64,000 bases of DNA from Oscillospiraceae bacterium (GTDB lineage: Bacteria > Bacillota > Clostridia > Oscillospirales > Oscillospiraceae): positions 2,232,001 through 2,296,000 of the forward strand of contig AP025582.1 in NCBI GenBank assembly GCA_022846075.1, given 5' to 3'. Positions 38,006-46,564 of the stretch are shown here, in pieces. Within the stretch, counting starts at the first letter, position 1; each line of letters begins with the position of its first letter. A program made the position numbers and the translations under genes. A model generated the notes under the pieces. The model ran no database searches and had not been told where the DNA came from. It saw only the letters and a program-made list of their open reading frames with translations.

Positions 38006-39900
38006 CCTCTCGCCTCCTCCAGCTCGGCGGCCAAGGTCTCCCACACCGTGTACAGGTGGGCGATCTCCTCCTCCAGCGCCTTTTGCTCGTCGCAGACCTT
38101 TTGCAGCTCCAGATAGTTGGAGGCGACCTCCTCCGCCCGCTGGGTCAGCTCAAACTGCCGCTCCTCGGCCTTGGCCACCGCCCGCTCGGCGGCGGCCACC
38201 TGCTTTTCCAGCTCCTTGGTGCCGCCGGGGCGCTTGGGCTTCTCCTTCTTGGGTTCCTCTTTCACCGGGGGCGGGGCCCCCTTGGCGAAGGCCTTCTGCC
38301 GGTCCTGATAGTCCAGATATTCCTGGTAGGTGCCCTTGAAATCGCTGATTTTGCCGTCCTCCAGCATCCAAATGCGTCCGGCGAACTCGTTGATAAAGTA
38401 CCGGTCGTGGGAGACGAAGAGGAGGTTCCCCTCGTACTGGGACACCGCCCCCTCGATCCAGTCCCGGCTGTCCACGTCCAGGTGGTTGGTGGGCTCGTCC
38501 AAAATCAGCAGGTTGATCTGCTGGCTCATGAGCTCGCATAGCTTCAGGCGGCTTCTTTCCCCGCCGGAGAGGCTCGCCACCACCTTGAACACGTCCTCTC
38601 CCCGGAAGTTGAAGGCGGCCAGCCGGTCCCGGGCCTCCTGGGGGGTGCAGTCGAGGTCGTAAAGGAGGGTGTCCACCAGATTGCGCTCCGGATGGTCGAA
38701 GGTGACCAGCTGGGGCAGGTAGCCCACCCGCACCGTGGGGCCGAAGCGGAGCTTCCCCTCGGTGGGGGCCAGCTCTCCGAGCAGTATCTTGACGAAGGTG
38801 GACTTGCCGGTGCCGTTGTCCCCCAAAAGGGCGATGCGCTCGCCGCCGACCACCTCCAGGTTCACCCCGGAGAAGAGCGTCCTCCCGTCGAAGGCCATGC
38901 CCAGGTCCTTGGTCTCCAGCACCTCGTCCCCCCGGAACTCCTTCTCCCCGAAGCCTATGGTGAGCTTGCGCTCCTTGGTGGGCCGGTCGGTGGTCTGGAT
39001 GCGCTCGATGCGCTTTTCCATGGAGAAGGCCTGCTTGAAGAGCTTGTCGTTGCCCAGGAAGGCCCACAGCCGCAGCCGCTCGGCGGCCTCCTGGAGCTGC
39101 TCCACCTTGGCCTGCTCCTTCTCGTACTGGCGCAGCTTTTCCTGGAAGCGGCGCTCCTTCTCCTCCACGTAGAAGCTGTAATTGCCCGAGTAGAACTCGG
39201 CCTTGCCGTTTTGGATCTCCACGCAGCGGGTCACCACCCGGTCCAGGAACCAGCGGTCGTGGGAGATGGCCAGCACCGTTCCCTTGTAGCGGGACAGGTA
39301 GTCCTCCAGCCACTCGGTGGCGTGGAGGTCCAGGTGGTTGGTGGGCTCGTCCAGCAGTAAAATCTCCGTGTCCCGGAGGATGAGCCGGGCCAGGTTCACC
39401 CGGGTCTTCTCCCCGCCGGAGAGCTGATCGAACAGCTGGGCCCGCATGGCGGGAGGGATGTCCAGGCCGTTGCAGACCTTGTTGAGCTCGATGTCGGTAT
39501 GGTAGCCGCCGCCGGACTCGAAGGCGGCGCTCAGCTCGTCGTAACGCTTGAGCTGGGCGGGGGTGGCCTCTTCCATTCGCTCGGCCAGCTCGGCCATCTC
39601 CCGCTCCATGGCCCGCAGGTGGTCGAAGGCGGTGGCCAGCACGTCGGCCACGGTGTACTCGGGGGGGTAGACGGGGATTTGGGAGATGAGGCCCACCCCC
39701 TTGCCGGGGGCGGTGCGGGCCTCGCCCTCGTCGGCGTCCAATTCGCCGGTGAGGATTTTAAAGAGGGTGGTCTTGCCCGCGCCGTTGCGGCCCAGCAGGC
39801 CCACCCGCTCGCCCTGGTCCACCTGGAAGGTGAGGCCGTCTAAAATTTTCTTACCGACCTCAAATTCCTTTGACAGGCCGGTGACTGTGATGTCGATCAT
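38002..39900 (-). CDS. ABC-F family ATPase
   Basis: A 632-residue soluble protein with two ABC ATPase domains and no membrane segment. Domain 1 has GRNGAGKTTLFKIL, LSGGEKTRVNLARLIL and LLDEPTNHLD; domain 2 has GDNGTGKSTFVKIL, LSGGERSRLKLCEL and ILDEPTNHLD. The long interdomain linker (about 240-300) is helical, and a C-terminal coiled coil (about 545-632) follows a Lys/Pro-rich hinge. ABC-F proteins act on the ribosome in translation quality control or antibiotic protection; the coiled-coil tail resembles Uup-type members. ATG 39900 follows GAGGAAAA. Confidence 0.92.
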   Translation of the reverse strand: MIDITVTGLSKEFEVGKKILDGLTFQVDQGERVGLLGRNGAGKTTLFKILTGELDADEGEARTAPGKGVGLISQIPVYPPEYTVADVLATAFDHLRAMEREMAELAERMEEATPAQLKRYDELSAAFESGGGYHTDIELNKVCNGLDIPPAMRAQLFDQLSGGEKTRVNLARLILRDTEILLLDEPTNHLDLHATEWLEDYLSRYKGTVLAISHDRWFLDRVVTRCVEIQNGKAEFYSGNYSFYVEEKERRFQEKLRQYEKEQAKVEQLQEAAERLRLWAFLGNDKLFKQAFSMEKRIERIQTTDRPTKERKLTIGFGEKEFRGDEVLETKDLGMAFDGRTLFSGVNLEVVGGERIALLGDNGTGKSTFVKILLGELAPTEGKLRFGPTVRVGYLPQLVTFDHPERNLVDTLLYDLDCTPQEARDRLAAFNFRGEDVFKVVASLSGGERSRLKLCELMSQQINLLILDEPTNHLDVDSRDWIEGAVSQYEGNLLFVSHDRYFINEFAGRIWMLEDGKISDFKGTYQEYLDYQDRQKAFAKGAPPPVKEEPKKEKPKRPGGTKELEKQVAAAERAVAKAEERQFELTQRAEEVASNYLELQKVCDEQKALEEEIAHLYTVWETLAAELEEARG

Positions 39901-39974
39901 GATGGTGTTTTCCTCATTTTGTGTAGTGGGGTCCGTTTGATTGGTGGCCGATTGCACGTCAAACGTGCGTGTTT

Positions 39975-40017
39975 CTGGGGGATGTTTCTTTTCCCGAGGA
40001 AAAGAAACATCCCCCAG
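39975..40017. repeat. Perfect 20-bp inverted repeat
   Basis: Arms 39975-39994 and 39998-40017 are perfectly complementary around a CGA spacer and include the core GTTTCTTTTCC. On the minus strand no U-run follows, so it is not a standard terminator. Confidence 0.9.
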
Positions 40018-40179
40018 GCCCCCAAAGAAAAGTCTCTGGTGCTGACCTGCCCGAAGATTCCCTTTTTGATAGGAGGTCTACTGCCCAAAGATAGGGGTAT
40101 AAGCACGGGTGCGTCTGTGCGACCCGTGGTCCCTCTTGCGCCGCTGCCGCTGATAGCTTCTTGATACCGCCTGGTCCTT

Positions 40180-40317
40180 AGCCTTCCCCTCGGGGGAAGG
40201 TGGCAGCCGGTCGGGCTGACGGATGAGGGGAGCTGGTAAAACGGGGAAAAGCTCTGCTAAACGATAAGTTCCCCTCATCAGTCTGCTTCGCAGACAGCTT
40301 CCCCCCAGGGGAAGCCT
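40180..40317. repeat. MITE-like palindromic element
   Basis: The left end (40180-40231) and the reverse complement of the right end (40270-40317) are similar over almost 50 bp: each starts AG(C/G)CTTCCCCT, has a GGGGGAAG stretch, an inner small palindrome and ends GATGAGGGGA. This is the form of short non-coding palindromic repeats common in gut Clostridia. A half-copy is found at 59121-59167. No transposase is nearby. Confidence 0.65.
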
Positions 40318-40569
40318 AATTTCCATTTACCCAGGCGCGCCAATGAGTTGCAAAAGGTTTCTGTACAGCAGCCCCCAGCGGCAGCGGCACTAAGAGGAGA
40401 CGGAGTTGACAGACGTGAGCGCCGGTCGTTAGGAGTTGCCACTTGTATATTTAATCGGCGCTTTTCTTTGGCATCCAAAACCGTTTCTTTTGGCAAGACA
40501 AAAGAAATGGGTTTGGGCCCCGCAGGGCCGCCCTGCCATTCGTCCCCGCCCGCGGGCAGGCGCCCCGTC

Positions 40570-41961
40570 CTACCCCTCCCGGGTGATGGACTTCAAATAC
40601 CCGACAATGCTCTCAAACTCCATCCCCCGGGATGCCTTCACCAGCACGGTGGTGCCGGGCCGCAGGAGCTTCTCCAGCACCGGCAAAGCCTCTTCCTTGG
40701 TCCCGAAGTAGTGGCACTCGGGCACGTCTTGGGCCGCGGCGGCGTCATAGATGTGTTTGGCCAGCTCCCCTACCGCCACCAGGCAGTCCACGTGGCTGCG
40801 GCCCAGAAATTCCCCCACACCGGTGTGGAGCACCGAGGCCAGAGGCCCCAGCTCGAACATATCGCCCAGCACCGCGATCTTGTAATCCCCGGTGTAGCCG
40901 TCCAGCACCTCAATGGCCGCCCGCATGGACTGGGGGTTGGCGTTGTAGGCGTCGTCCAGGATTGTGATATTGTCGGCCCGGTTGAGAATGTTCATCCGCA
41001 TCTTGGTGGGGGCGAAGTTGCGCACCCCGGCGGCAATCTCCTCCAGCTTCATGCCGAATCGCTCCCCCACTGCGGCGGCCATGAGGGTGGGGTAGATCAT
41101 GTGCTCGCCCAGGGCGGGGATGTCCATGCGGCAGGTCCCCCGGGGGGTGTCCACCCGGCAGGAGACCTGGCTGCGCCAGTCGCTCTCCAGCTCACTGGCC
41201 CGGTAGTCCAGGCCCTCTCCACTGCCGCAGAACACGGCGTCGCCGGGGGTGTGGCCCCGGAGCGTGGCCAGCAGGGGGTCGTCCCCGTTGAGGATGGCGT
41301 AGGCTCCGGGCTTGGCGTAATGGAAAATCTCGCACTTGGCCTCAAAGATCTTCTCCCGGGAGCCAAAATTCTCGATGTGGGAATCCCCGATATTGGTGAT
41401 GAGCACCACGTCGGGCTGAGCGATGGCGGAGAGGTAATCCAGCTCCCCGGCGTGGTTCATGCCCAGCTCCAGCACGGCGATCTGGTGCTTTTTCTCCAGA
41501 CGCAGCAGGGTCAGGGGCAGGCCGATATCGTTATTCTTGTTGCCCTCGGTCTTGAGGACCTCGTATTTCTCGCTGAGCACCGCTGCCACCATGTCCTTGG
41601 TGGTGGTCTTTCCCACGCTGCCGGTGATGGCCACCACGGGGATGTCGAAACGGTGCTTGTACCACACCGCCAGGTCCCGCAGGGCCCTGTGAGTGGAGTC
41701 CACCTTGATATAGAACTTCCCCGGCAGATAGCTCTCCCGCTCCCGCTGGGTCAGGCACCCGGCGGCGCCCCCCTCCAGGGCCGCGTTGATATAGGCGTGG
41801 CCGTCAAACCGTTCCCCGTTCAGGGGCAGAAAGAGGGCCCCGCCGGAGATGGTCCGGCTGTCGGTCTCCACCTTGGTGACTGCGGCGTCCAGGTCGTTGA
41901 AGTCGCCCAGCAGGCGGCCGTTTACCGCCTCCAGGATCTCTCGGATGGTCAAGGCTTCCAT
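40570..41961 (-). CDS. murF: UDP-MurNAc-tripeptide-D-Ala-D-Ala ligase
   Basis: A 463-residue cytoplasmic Mur ligase that adds D-Ala-D-Ala to the peptidoglycan precursor. The ATP loop is AITGSVGKTTTKDMV (about 110), followed by KTEGNKNNDIGLPLTLL, LELGMNHAGEL and DDAYNANPQSM, all MurF hallmarks. ATG 41961 is used; a longer in-frame reading continues upstream but covers the ddl gene in another frame. It lies 14 bp behind ddl, which makes its substrate D-Ala-D-Ala, so the pair forms one operon. Confidence 0.95.
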   Translation of the reverse strand: MEALTIREILEAVNGRLLGDFNDLDAAVTKVETDSRTISGGALFLPLNGERFDGHAYINAALEGGAAGCLTQRERESYLPGKFYIKVDSTHRALRDLAVWYKHRFDIPVVAITGSVGKTTTKDMVAAVLSEKYEVLKTEGNKNNDIGLPLTLLRLEKKHQIAVLELGMNHAGELDYLSAIAQPDVVLITNIGDSHIENFGSREKIFEAKCEIFHYAKPGAYAILNGDDPLLATLRGHTPGDAVFCGSGEGLDYRASELESDWRSQVSCRVDTPRGTCRMDIPALGEHMIYPTLMAAAVGERFGMKLEEIAAGVRNFAPTKMRMNILNRADNITILDDAYNANPQSMRAAIEVLDGYTGDYKIAVLGDMFELGPLASVLHTGVGEFLGRSHVDCLVAVGELAKHIYDAAAAQDVPECHYFGTKEEALPVLEKLLRPGTTVLVKASRGMEFESIVGYLKSITREG

Positions 41962-41975
41962 GTGGGAGTCCTCCT

Positions 41976-43028
41976 TCAAGGCTTCCGCCGCTGGCGCAGC
42001 GAAGCGTCCACGATGTGCTGGCACAGGGTGGGGTAATCCAGCCCGGCGGCGGCGGCCTCCTGGGGCATGAGGCTGGTGGGGGTCATGCCGGGGAGGGTGT
42101 TGATCTCCAGGAACCAGGCCGTTCCGCTCTCGTCCAGGATGAAATCGGCCCGGGAATAGACCCCCAGGTCCAGCGCGGCGTACACCGCCTCGGCCGCCCG
42201 GGCCACCTGCCGGGCCGCCTCGGGAGAGATGGGGGCGGGGCAGATCTCCTCCGCCGCCCCGGCCTGGTATTTGTTCTCGTAGTCGTAAAAGCCCTGCTTG
42301 GGGATGATCTCGATGGCGGGGAGGGCCTTGCCGTCCAGCACCCCCACCTGGATCTCCCGGCCGGAGACATACCGCTCCAGCACGCACCGGCCGCCGAATT
42401 TGAGGCCCTCCAGCAGGGCGGCCCGCAGCTCCTTTTTGTCCCTGGCGATAGCCACGCCGATGGAGGAGCCCGAGTCCACCGGCTTCACCACACAGGGCAC
42501 CGGGGTCTTGCTGGTGAGCCGGTCCACGTCCTTTTCCGTGTACTCGGCATAGCTCCACTCGGGGGTGGACACCAGCCCCTTCACCAGTTTCTTGGTCATA
42601 TCCTTGTCCATGGCCACCGCGCTGCCCAGGTAGCCCGAGCCGGTATAGGGGATATCCATCAGATCGAAGGCGGCCTGGACCCGGCCGTCCTCCCCGCACT
42701 GGCCGTGGAGGGCCAGGAACACGATATCGGCCCCCTGGCACAGCTCCAGCACGCCGGGGCCGAAGTCCCCCTTGCCGTCCCACTTCCGGCTGTTCCGCAC
42801 GGCCTCCAGGTCCGGGGCGGCCCGGTCCACCTTCCGCCACCGCTCGGGGGCGGGGGCTTTATACAGCTCCTCCCCGGTGAGCCCGGGATAATCCTCCAGG
42901 CCAAAAAACATATCGATCAGGGCTGTCTGATGCCCCAGGCCCCGCAGGGCCTCGGCGATCTTGGTGCCCGAAGAGAGGGAGACGTTGCGCTCCGGCGACA
43001 GCCCCCCAGCCAAAACTACGATTTTCAA
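41976..43028 (-). CDS. ddl: D-alanine-D-alanine ligase
   Basis: A 350-residue ATP-grasp enzyme. VVLAGGLSPERNVSLSSG at the N-terminus, GEDGRVQAAFDLMDIPYTGSG, PVDSGSSIGVAIARD and the metal-binding FLEINTLPGMT near the C-terminus are the family motifs in order. The TTG at 43028 is taken as start because GGGAGGG lies 8 bp upstream and the protein then begins directly at the first beta strand; a longer frame to 43124 adds 32 unrelated residues. Co-transcribed with murF. Confidence 0.93.
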   Translation of the reverse strand: MKIVVLAGGLSPERNVSLSSGTKIAEALRGLGHQTALIDMFFGLEDYPGLTGEELYKAPAPERWRKVDRAAPDLEAVRNSRKWDGKGDFGPGVLELCQGADIVFLALHGQCGEDGRVQAAFDLMDIPYTGSGYLGSAVAMDKDMTKKLVKGLVSTPEWSYAEYTEKDVDRLTSKTPVPCVVKPVDSGSSIGVAIARDKKELRAALLEGLKFGGRCVLERYVSGREIQVGVLDGKALPAIEIIPKQGFYDYENKYQAGAAEEICPAPISPEAARQVARAAEAVYAALDLGVYSRADFILDESGTAWFLEINTLPGMTPTSLMPQEAAAAGLDYPTLCQHIVDASLRQRRKP

Positions 43029-43290
43029 AGGGATGACCCTCCCATATTTCCATGATGATTCCATTTTATGCTTGATTTTATATTGTAACACAAGGCCTTG
43101 GGAATGACAAGGTCGGCAAGGCAAGGGCTGTGTGGAATATTCTCTGGGAAAAGCACTACGGAGGGACGCCGCCGGATGTCTCCTCTCCGGGGAACCGCGC
43201 CCATGTCCAAACGCTCCGGGTTCCGGCCGGAACGGAATGAGTTTCCACCCGCTTGATATTGTGGTAGAATGAAAAAAAGATAAATCAATA

Positions 43291-43307
43291 TTGCTTTGAT
43301 GCGTCTT
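43291..43307 (+). repeat. Left 17-bp direct repeat flanking zinc-ribbon cassette
   Basis: TTGCTTTGATGCGTCTT differs at two of 17 positions from TTGATATGATGCGTCTT at 43671-43687, exactly 380 bp away. The copies flank a lower-GC gene. Confidence 0.65.
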
Positions 43308-43361
43308 AGGCGGATAAGGCGCACATAAGGATTATTTATATTTTTTGAGGAGAGAGGGTCA

Positions 43362-43646
43362 ATGAATCAGATTGATTGCTTGCGATGTAGAACCAAAATG
43401 CAATATGTGTCCAGTGAGAAAATACAATTAGGTCAAACTGGCTGGATGTTAGGCAACCTGCCCAACTTGCTTGCAGGCGCAATGGAAGTTGATGTGTATT
43501 CATGCCCTGTCTGTGGCAAATTAGAGTTTTTTCAAAGCGAAAATGTTGAGGATGATCTTCCTCAAAGGCAATGTCCTAAATGCGGTAAAATGCATGATTT
43601 TGACTACCCTAAATGCCCTTTCTGTAAATATGACTACAGCAGATAA
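43362..43646 (+). CDS. Zinc-ribbon protein, detached family member
   Basis: A 94-residue protein with three CxxC knuckles or more: CLRCRTKM (6-13), VDVYSCPVCGKLEFF (about 45-59), CPKCGKMHDFD and CPFCKYDYS at the end. The first half, including LGQTGW and VDVYxCPxCGKxE, matches the zinc-ribbon protein encoded at 21127, but the C-terminal second ribbon replaces the KPxWEL tail. The gene is much richer in A/T than its surroundings and lies between 17-bp direct repeats, so it was probably acquired. GAGGAGAGAGGG precedes the ATG. Confidence 0.8.
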   Translation: MNQIDCLRCRTKMQYVSSEKIQLGQTGWMLGNLPNLLAGAMEVDVYSCPVCGKLEFFQSENVEDDLPQRQCPKCGKMHDFDYPKCPFCKYDYSR

Positions 43647-43669
43647 TGAGCATTTGTCAAATGCTCATT
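43645..43669 (+). terminator. Hairpin at the end of the zinc-ribbon gene
   Basis: AATGAGCATTTG pairs with CAAATGCTCATT around a single T, overlapping the stop codon. The A/T-rich sequence after it is compatible with termination. Confidence 0.7.
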
Positions 43670-43670
43670 A

Positions 43671-43687
43671 TTGATATGATGCGTCTT
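43671..43687 (+). repeat. Right 17-bp direct repeat flanking zinc-ribbon cassette
   Basis: TTGATATGATGCGTCTT matches the copy at 43291-43307 at 15 of 17 positions, including the continuous 11-mer TGATGCGTCTT. Confidence 0.65.
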
Positions 43688-43738
43688 TGCCAACATTCCC
43701 CTCGTTCGGAGAGACAGCGGGGCAAGGCGGCCTTCTTC

Positions 43739-43787
43739 GCCGACAGGAGGGAAAACCCTGAACGGGCTTTCCCTCCTGTCGGCTTTT
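43739..43787 (+). terminator. Strong hairpin upstream of purA promoter
   Basis: GCCGACAGGAGGGAAA pairs with TTTCCCTCCTGTCGGC around a 13-base loop and is followed by TTTT. It lies before the purA promoter, so it insulates purA from upstream transcription rather than being a purA attenuator. Confidence 0.75.
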
Positions 43788-43821
43788 GCGTGAACAATTC
43801 CTCCCTGGCTCCAAAAAAACC

Positions 43822-43850
43822 TTGCTTCCCCGGTGCCCGCATATTATAAT
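43822..43850 (+). promoter_or_regulatory. purA promoter
   Basis: TTGCTT (43822-43827) and TATAAT (43845-43850) are separated by 17 bp. Confidence 0.7.
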
Positions 43851-43934
43851 TGCTATGTATCCATTCGTTATAACGTCCCGGAAAAGGCAAACCCGCCCCG
43901 CGGGTTGCGAATCCCGGACATGGAGGTAACGAAC

Positions 43935-45212
43935 ATGGTCAAAGCAATCGTGGGCGCCAACTGGGGCGACGAGGGCAAGGGCAAAATCACCGACCTGCTG
44001 GCGGAGAAATCCGACGTGGTCATCCGCTTCCAGGGCGGGGCCAACGCGGGTCACACCATCATCTGCGATTACGGCAAATTTGCCCTGCACCAGCTCCCCT
44101 CCGGCGTGTTCTATCCCCACACCACCAACGTCATCGGCACCGGCGTGGCCCTGGACGTGGACAAATTTCTGGCCGAGCTCAAGCAGCTGGCTGACGGCGG
44201 CGTCCCCGCCCCCCACGTGCTGGTGGACCAGCGGGCCCAAATCATGATGCCCTATCACGTCCTCCAGGACACCTACGAGGAGGAGCGGCTGGCCGGGAAG
44301 GCCTTCGGCTCCACCAAGTCGGGCATCGCCCCCTTCTATTCCGACAAATACGCCAAGATCGGTGTGCAGTTGGCCGACCTCTTCGACGAGAAGCGGCTCA
44401 TGGAGCGGCTGGAGCACGTGTGCGAGCTGAAAAACGTGCTCTGGGTCCACCTCTACCACAAGGAGCCCTTGGACCCCAAGGCCCTTTTCGATCAGCTCAT
44501 GCCCATGCGGGACGCCATCGCCCCCTACATGGGGGACGCCGTGACCTTTGTCCACACCGCCCTGAAAAACGGCAAGACCGTCCTACTGGAGGGCCAGCTA
44601 GGGTCTATGAAGGACCCGGACCTGGGCATTTACCCCTTCACCACCTCCTCCCACACCCTGGCCGGTTTCGGCACCGTGGGCGGCGGGGTGCCCGCCACCG
44701 CCCTCAAGGACGTGGTGTGTGTCACCAAGGCATACTCCTCCGCCGTGGGAGCCGGGGCCTTCGTCTCCGAGCTCTTCGGGCCCGAGGCTGACGAGCTGCG
44801 CCGCCGGGGCGGCGACGCCGGGGAGTTCGGGGCCACCACCGGCAGGCCCCGCCGGGTGGGCTGGTACGACGCCGTGGCCAGCCGCTACGGCTGTATGGTC
44901 CAGGGGGCCACCGAGATCGCCCTCACCGCCATCGACTGCCTGGGCTACCTCGATGAAATCAAGGTCTGCGTGGGCTATGAGGTGGACGGCACTGTGACCA
45001 GGGACTTCCCCGTCTCGGCCAAGCTGGACGCCGCCAAGCCGGTGTACGAGACCCTGCCGGGGTGGAAGAGCGACGTGCGGGGGGTCACCGACTTCGCCAA
45101 GCTGCCCCAGGCCGCCAGGGACTACGTGAAGTTCATCGAGGAGCAGTTGGAGGTCCCCGTCAAGATCGTCTCCACCGGCCCCAAGCGCCACGAGATCATC
45201 GACCTGCACTGA
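43935..45212 (+). CDS. purA: Adenylosuccinate synthetase
   Basis: A 425-residue GTP-dependent enzyme joining IMP and aspartate on the way to AMP. GANWGDEGKGKITD (residues 6-19) is the P-loop with catalytic Asp, then GGANAGHTI, GSTKSGIAP, EGQLGSMKD and TTGRPRRVGW follow in the expected order. ATG 43935 is used because GGAGG lies 9 bp upstream; a longer frame begins before the promoter's -10. It has its own promoter and terminator. Confidence 0.96.
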   Translation: MVKAIVGANWGDEGKGKITDLLAEKSDVVIRFQGGANAGHTIICDYGKFALHQLPSGVFYPHTTNVIGTGVALDVDKFLAELKQLADGGVPAPHVLVDQRAQIMMPYHVLQDTYEEERLAGKAFGSTKSGIAPFYSDKYAKIGVQLADLFDEKRLMERLEHVCELKNVLWVHLYHKEPLDPKALFDQLMPMRDAIAPYMGDAVTFVHTALKNGKTVLLEGQLGSMKDPDLGIYPFTTSSHTLAGFGTVGGGVPATALKDVVCVTKAYSSAVGAGAFVSELFGPEADELRRRGGDAGEFGATTGRPRRVGWYDAVASRYGCMVQGATEIALTAIDCLGYLDEIKVCVGYEVDGTVTRDFPVSAKLDAAKPVYETLPGWKSDVRGVTDFAKLPQAARDYVKFIEEQLEVPVKIVSTGPKRHEIIDLH

Positions 45213-45219
45213 AACACGG

Positions 45220-45259
45220 CAGCCCCCGTTCCCCTTGTGGGGAACGGGGGCTGTTTTTC
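45220..45259 (+). terminator. Terminator of purA
   Basis: CAGCCCCCGTTCCCC pairs with GGGGAACGGGGGCTG around a TTGT loop, followed by T5. Confidence 0.92.
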
Positions 45260-45287
45260 TTCCCTCCGCGGCCCGTTCACCTTTTTA

Positions 45288-45316
45288 TTTACAATCCAGT
45301 CTATTTCCGATATAAT
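45288..45316 (+). promoter_or_regulatory. Promoter of the CofE-like gene
   Basis: TTTACA (45288-45293) and TATAAT (45311-45316) are separated by 17 bp. Confidence 0.75.
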
Positions 45317-45367
45317 AAAGTGTTAATTGACCAAAACCGCAAATCAAAGAACAAGGAAGTGCTTTCT

Positions 45368-46561
45368 ATGAGCCGTATGGTCGGCACTATTTCCAGGGGC
45401 CTGCGTGCCCCCATTATCCGCGAGGGGGACGACCTGGTCTCCATCGTCACCCAGTCTGTGCTGGACGCCGCCAAAGAGGACGGCTTCTCCCTTCGGGACC
45501 GGGACATCGTGGCCATGACCGAGGCCATCGTGGCCCGGGCCCAGGGCAACTACGCCACCGTGGACGACATCGCCGCCGACGTGCGCGCCAAGCTGGGCGG
45601 CGGCACCGTGGGCGTGGTATTCCCCATTCTGAGCCGCAACCGCTTTGCCGTGTGCCTGCGGGGCATCGCCATGGGCTGCGAAAAGGTGGTGCTGGTCCTC
45701 TCCTACCCCTCCGACGAGGTGGGCAACCACCTTATCTCTCCCGACGCCGTAGACGCCAAGGGCGTAGACCCCTACAAGGACGTGCTCACCCTGGAGCGTT
45801 ATCGGGAGCTCTTCGGCTATGAGAAGCACCCCTTTACCGGCGTGGACTATGTGGAGTACTACGAAAACCTGATCCGGGACTGCGGCGCCCAGGTGGAGAT
45901 CATCTTCGCCAACGACCCCCGGGCGGTGCTGGCCTACACCAAGGACGTCCTCACCTGCGACATCCATACCCGCCAGCGCTCCAAGCGGCTCTTAAAGGCC
46001 GCCGGCGGGGAGCGGGTCTTCGGCCTGGACGATATCCTCACCGCGCCCGTGAACGGCAGCGGCTATAACCCCTCCTATGGCCTGCTGGGCTCCAACAAGG
46101 CCACCGAGGACAAGGTGAAGCTCTTCCCCCGGGACCCCAGCGCCCTGGTGGAGGCCATCCAGGCCAAGCTACTGGAGCTCACCGGCAAGCACATGGAGGT
46201 CATGGTCTACGGCGACGGGGCCTTCAAGGACCCGGTGGGCAAGATTTGGGAGCTGGCCGACCCGGTGGTCTCTCCCGCCTACACCCCCGGGCTGGAGGGC
46301 ACCCCCAACGAGCTCAAGCTCAAGTACCTGGCCGACAACGACTTCGCCGACCTCTCCGGGGCCGCCCTGCGGGACGCCATCGCCGGGGCCATCCAGAAAA
46401 AGGACGCCGACTTGAAGGGCAATATGGCCTCCGAGGGCACCACCCCCCGGCGGCTCACCGACCTCATCGGCTCCCTGTGCGACCTGACCTCCGGCTCCGG
46501 CGACAAGGGCACGCCCATCGTCTACATCCAGGGTTACTTCGACAACTACACCACGGAGTAA
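45368..46561 (+). CDS. Coenzyme F420-0:L-glutamate ligase-like protein
   Basis: A 397-residue protein related to CofE, the enzyme that adds glutamate to coenzyme F420. The N-terminal RAPIIREGDDLVSIVTQSVLDA and IVAMTEAIVARAQGNYAT segments and the NGSGYNPSYGLLGSNKATEDKVKLFPRD stretch recall the family. Nothing else of F420 synthesis is seen here and Firmicutes of this type are not known F420 producers, so the substrate may be another gamma-glutamylated cofactor or metabolite. ATG follows AAGGAAG. The rRNA methyltransferase gene starts 3 bp after its stop. Confidence 0.8.
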   Translation: MSRMVGTISRGLRAPIIREGDDLVSIVTQSVLDAAKEDGFSLRDRDIVAMTEAIVARAQGNYATVDDIAADVRAKLGGGTVGVVFPILSRNRFAVCLRGIAMGCEKVVLVLSYPSDEVGNHLISPDAVDAKGVDPYKDVLTLERYRELFGYEKHPFTGVDYVEYYENLIRDCGAQVEIIFANDPRAVLAYTKDVLTCDIHTRQRSKRLLKAAGGERVFGLDDILTAPVNGSGYNPSYGLLGSNKATEDKVKLFPRDPSALVEAIQAKLLELTGKHMEVMVYGDGAFKDPVGKIWELADPVVSPAYTPGLEGTPNELKLKYLADNDFADLSGAALRDAIAGAIQKKDADLKGNMASEGTTPRRLTDLIGSLCDLTSGSGDKGTPIVYIQGYFDNYTTE

Positions 46562-46564
46562 GCG

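Larger units (their letters stand above)
39901..40569. other. Gene-free repeat-rich region
   Basis: No credible gene is seen in these 670 bases. They contain a 20-bp-arm inverted repeat (39975-40017), a MITE-like element (40180-40317), and a T/A-rich stretch around 40455-40510 with near-repeats of TTTCTTTTGG. Frames here use codons unlike the neighbours and lack ribosome binding sites. The region separates ABC-F from murF and probably contains the ABC-F promoter, which was not identified. Confidence 0.6.

Noticed and set aside
40570-42840. Continuous 756-codon frame suggesting a longer MurF
   Set aside because: The first 290 or so codons are the ddl gene in another frame; real MurF begins at 41961.
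43739-43787. purA attenuator or purine riboswitch
   Set aside because: The hairpin lies upstream of the purA promoter at 43822-43850, so it would not be in the purA transcript from that promoter; no purine aptamer features were seen.
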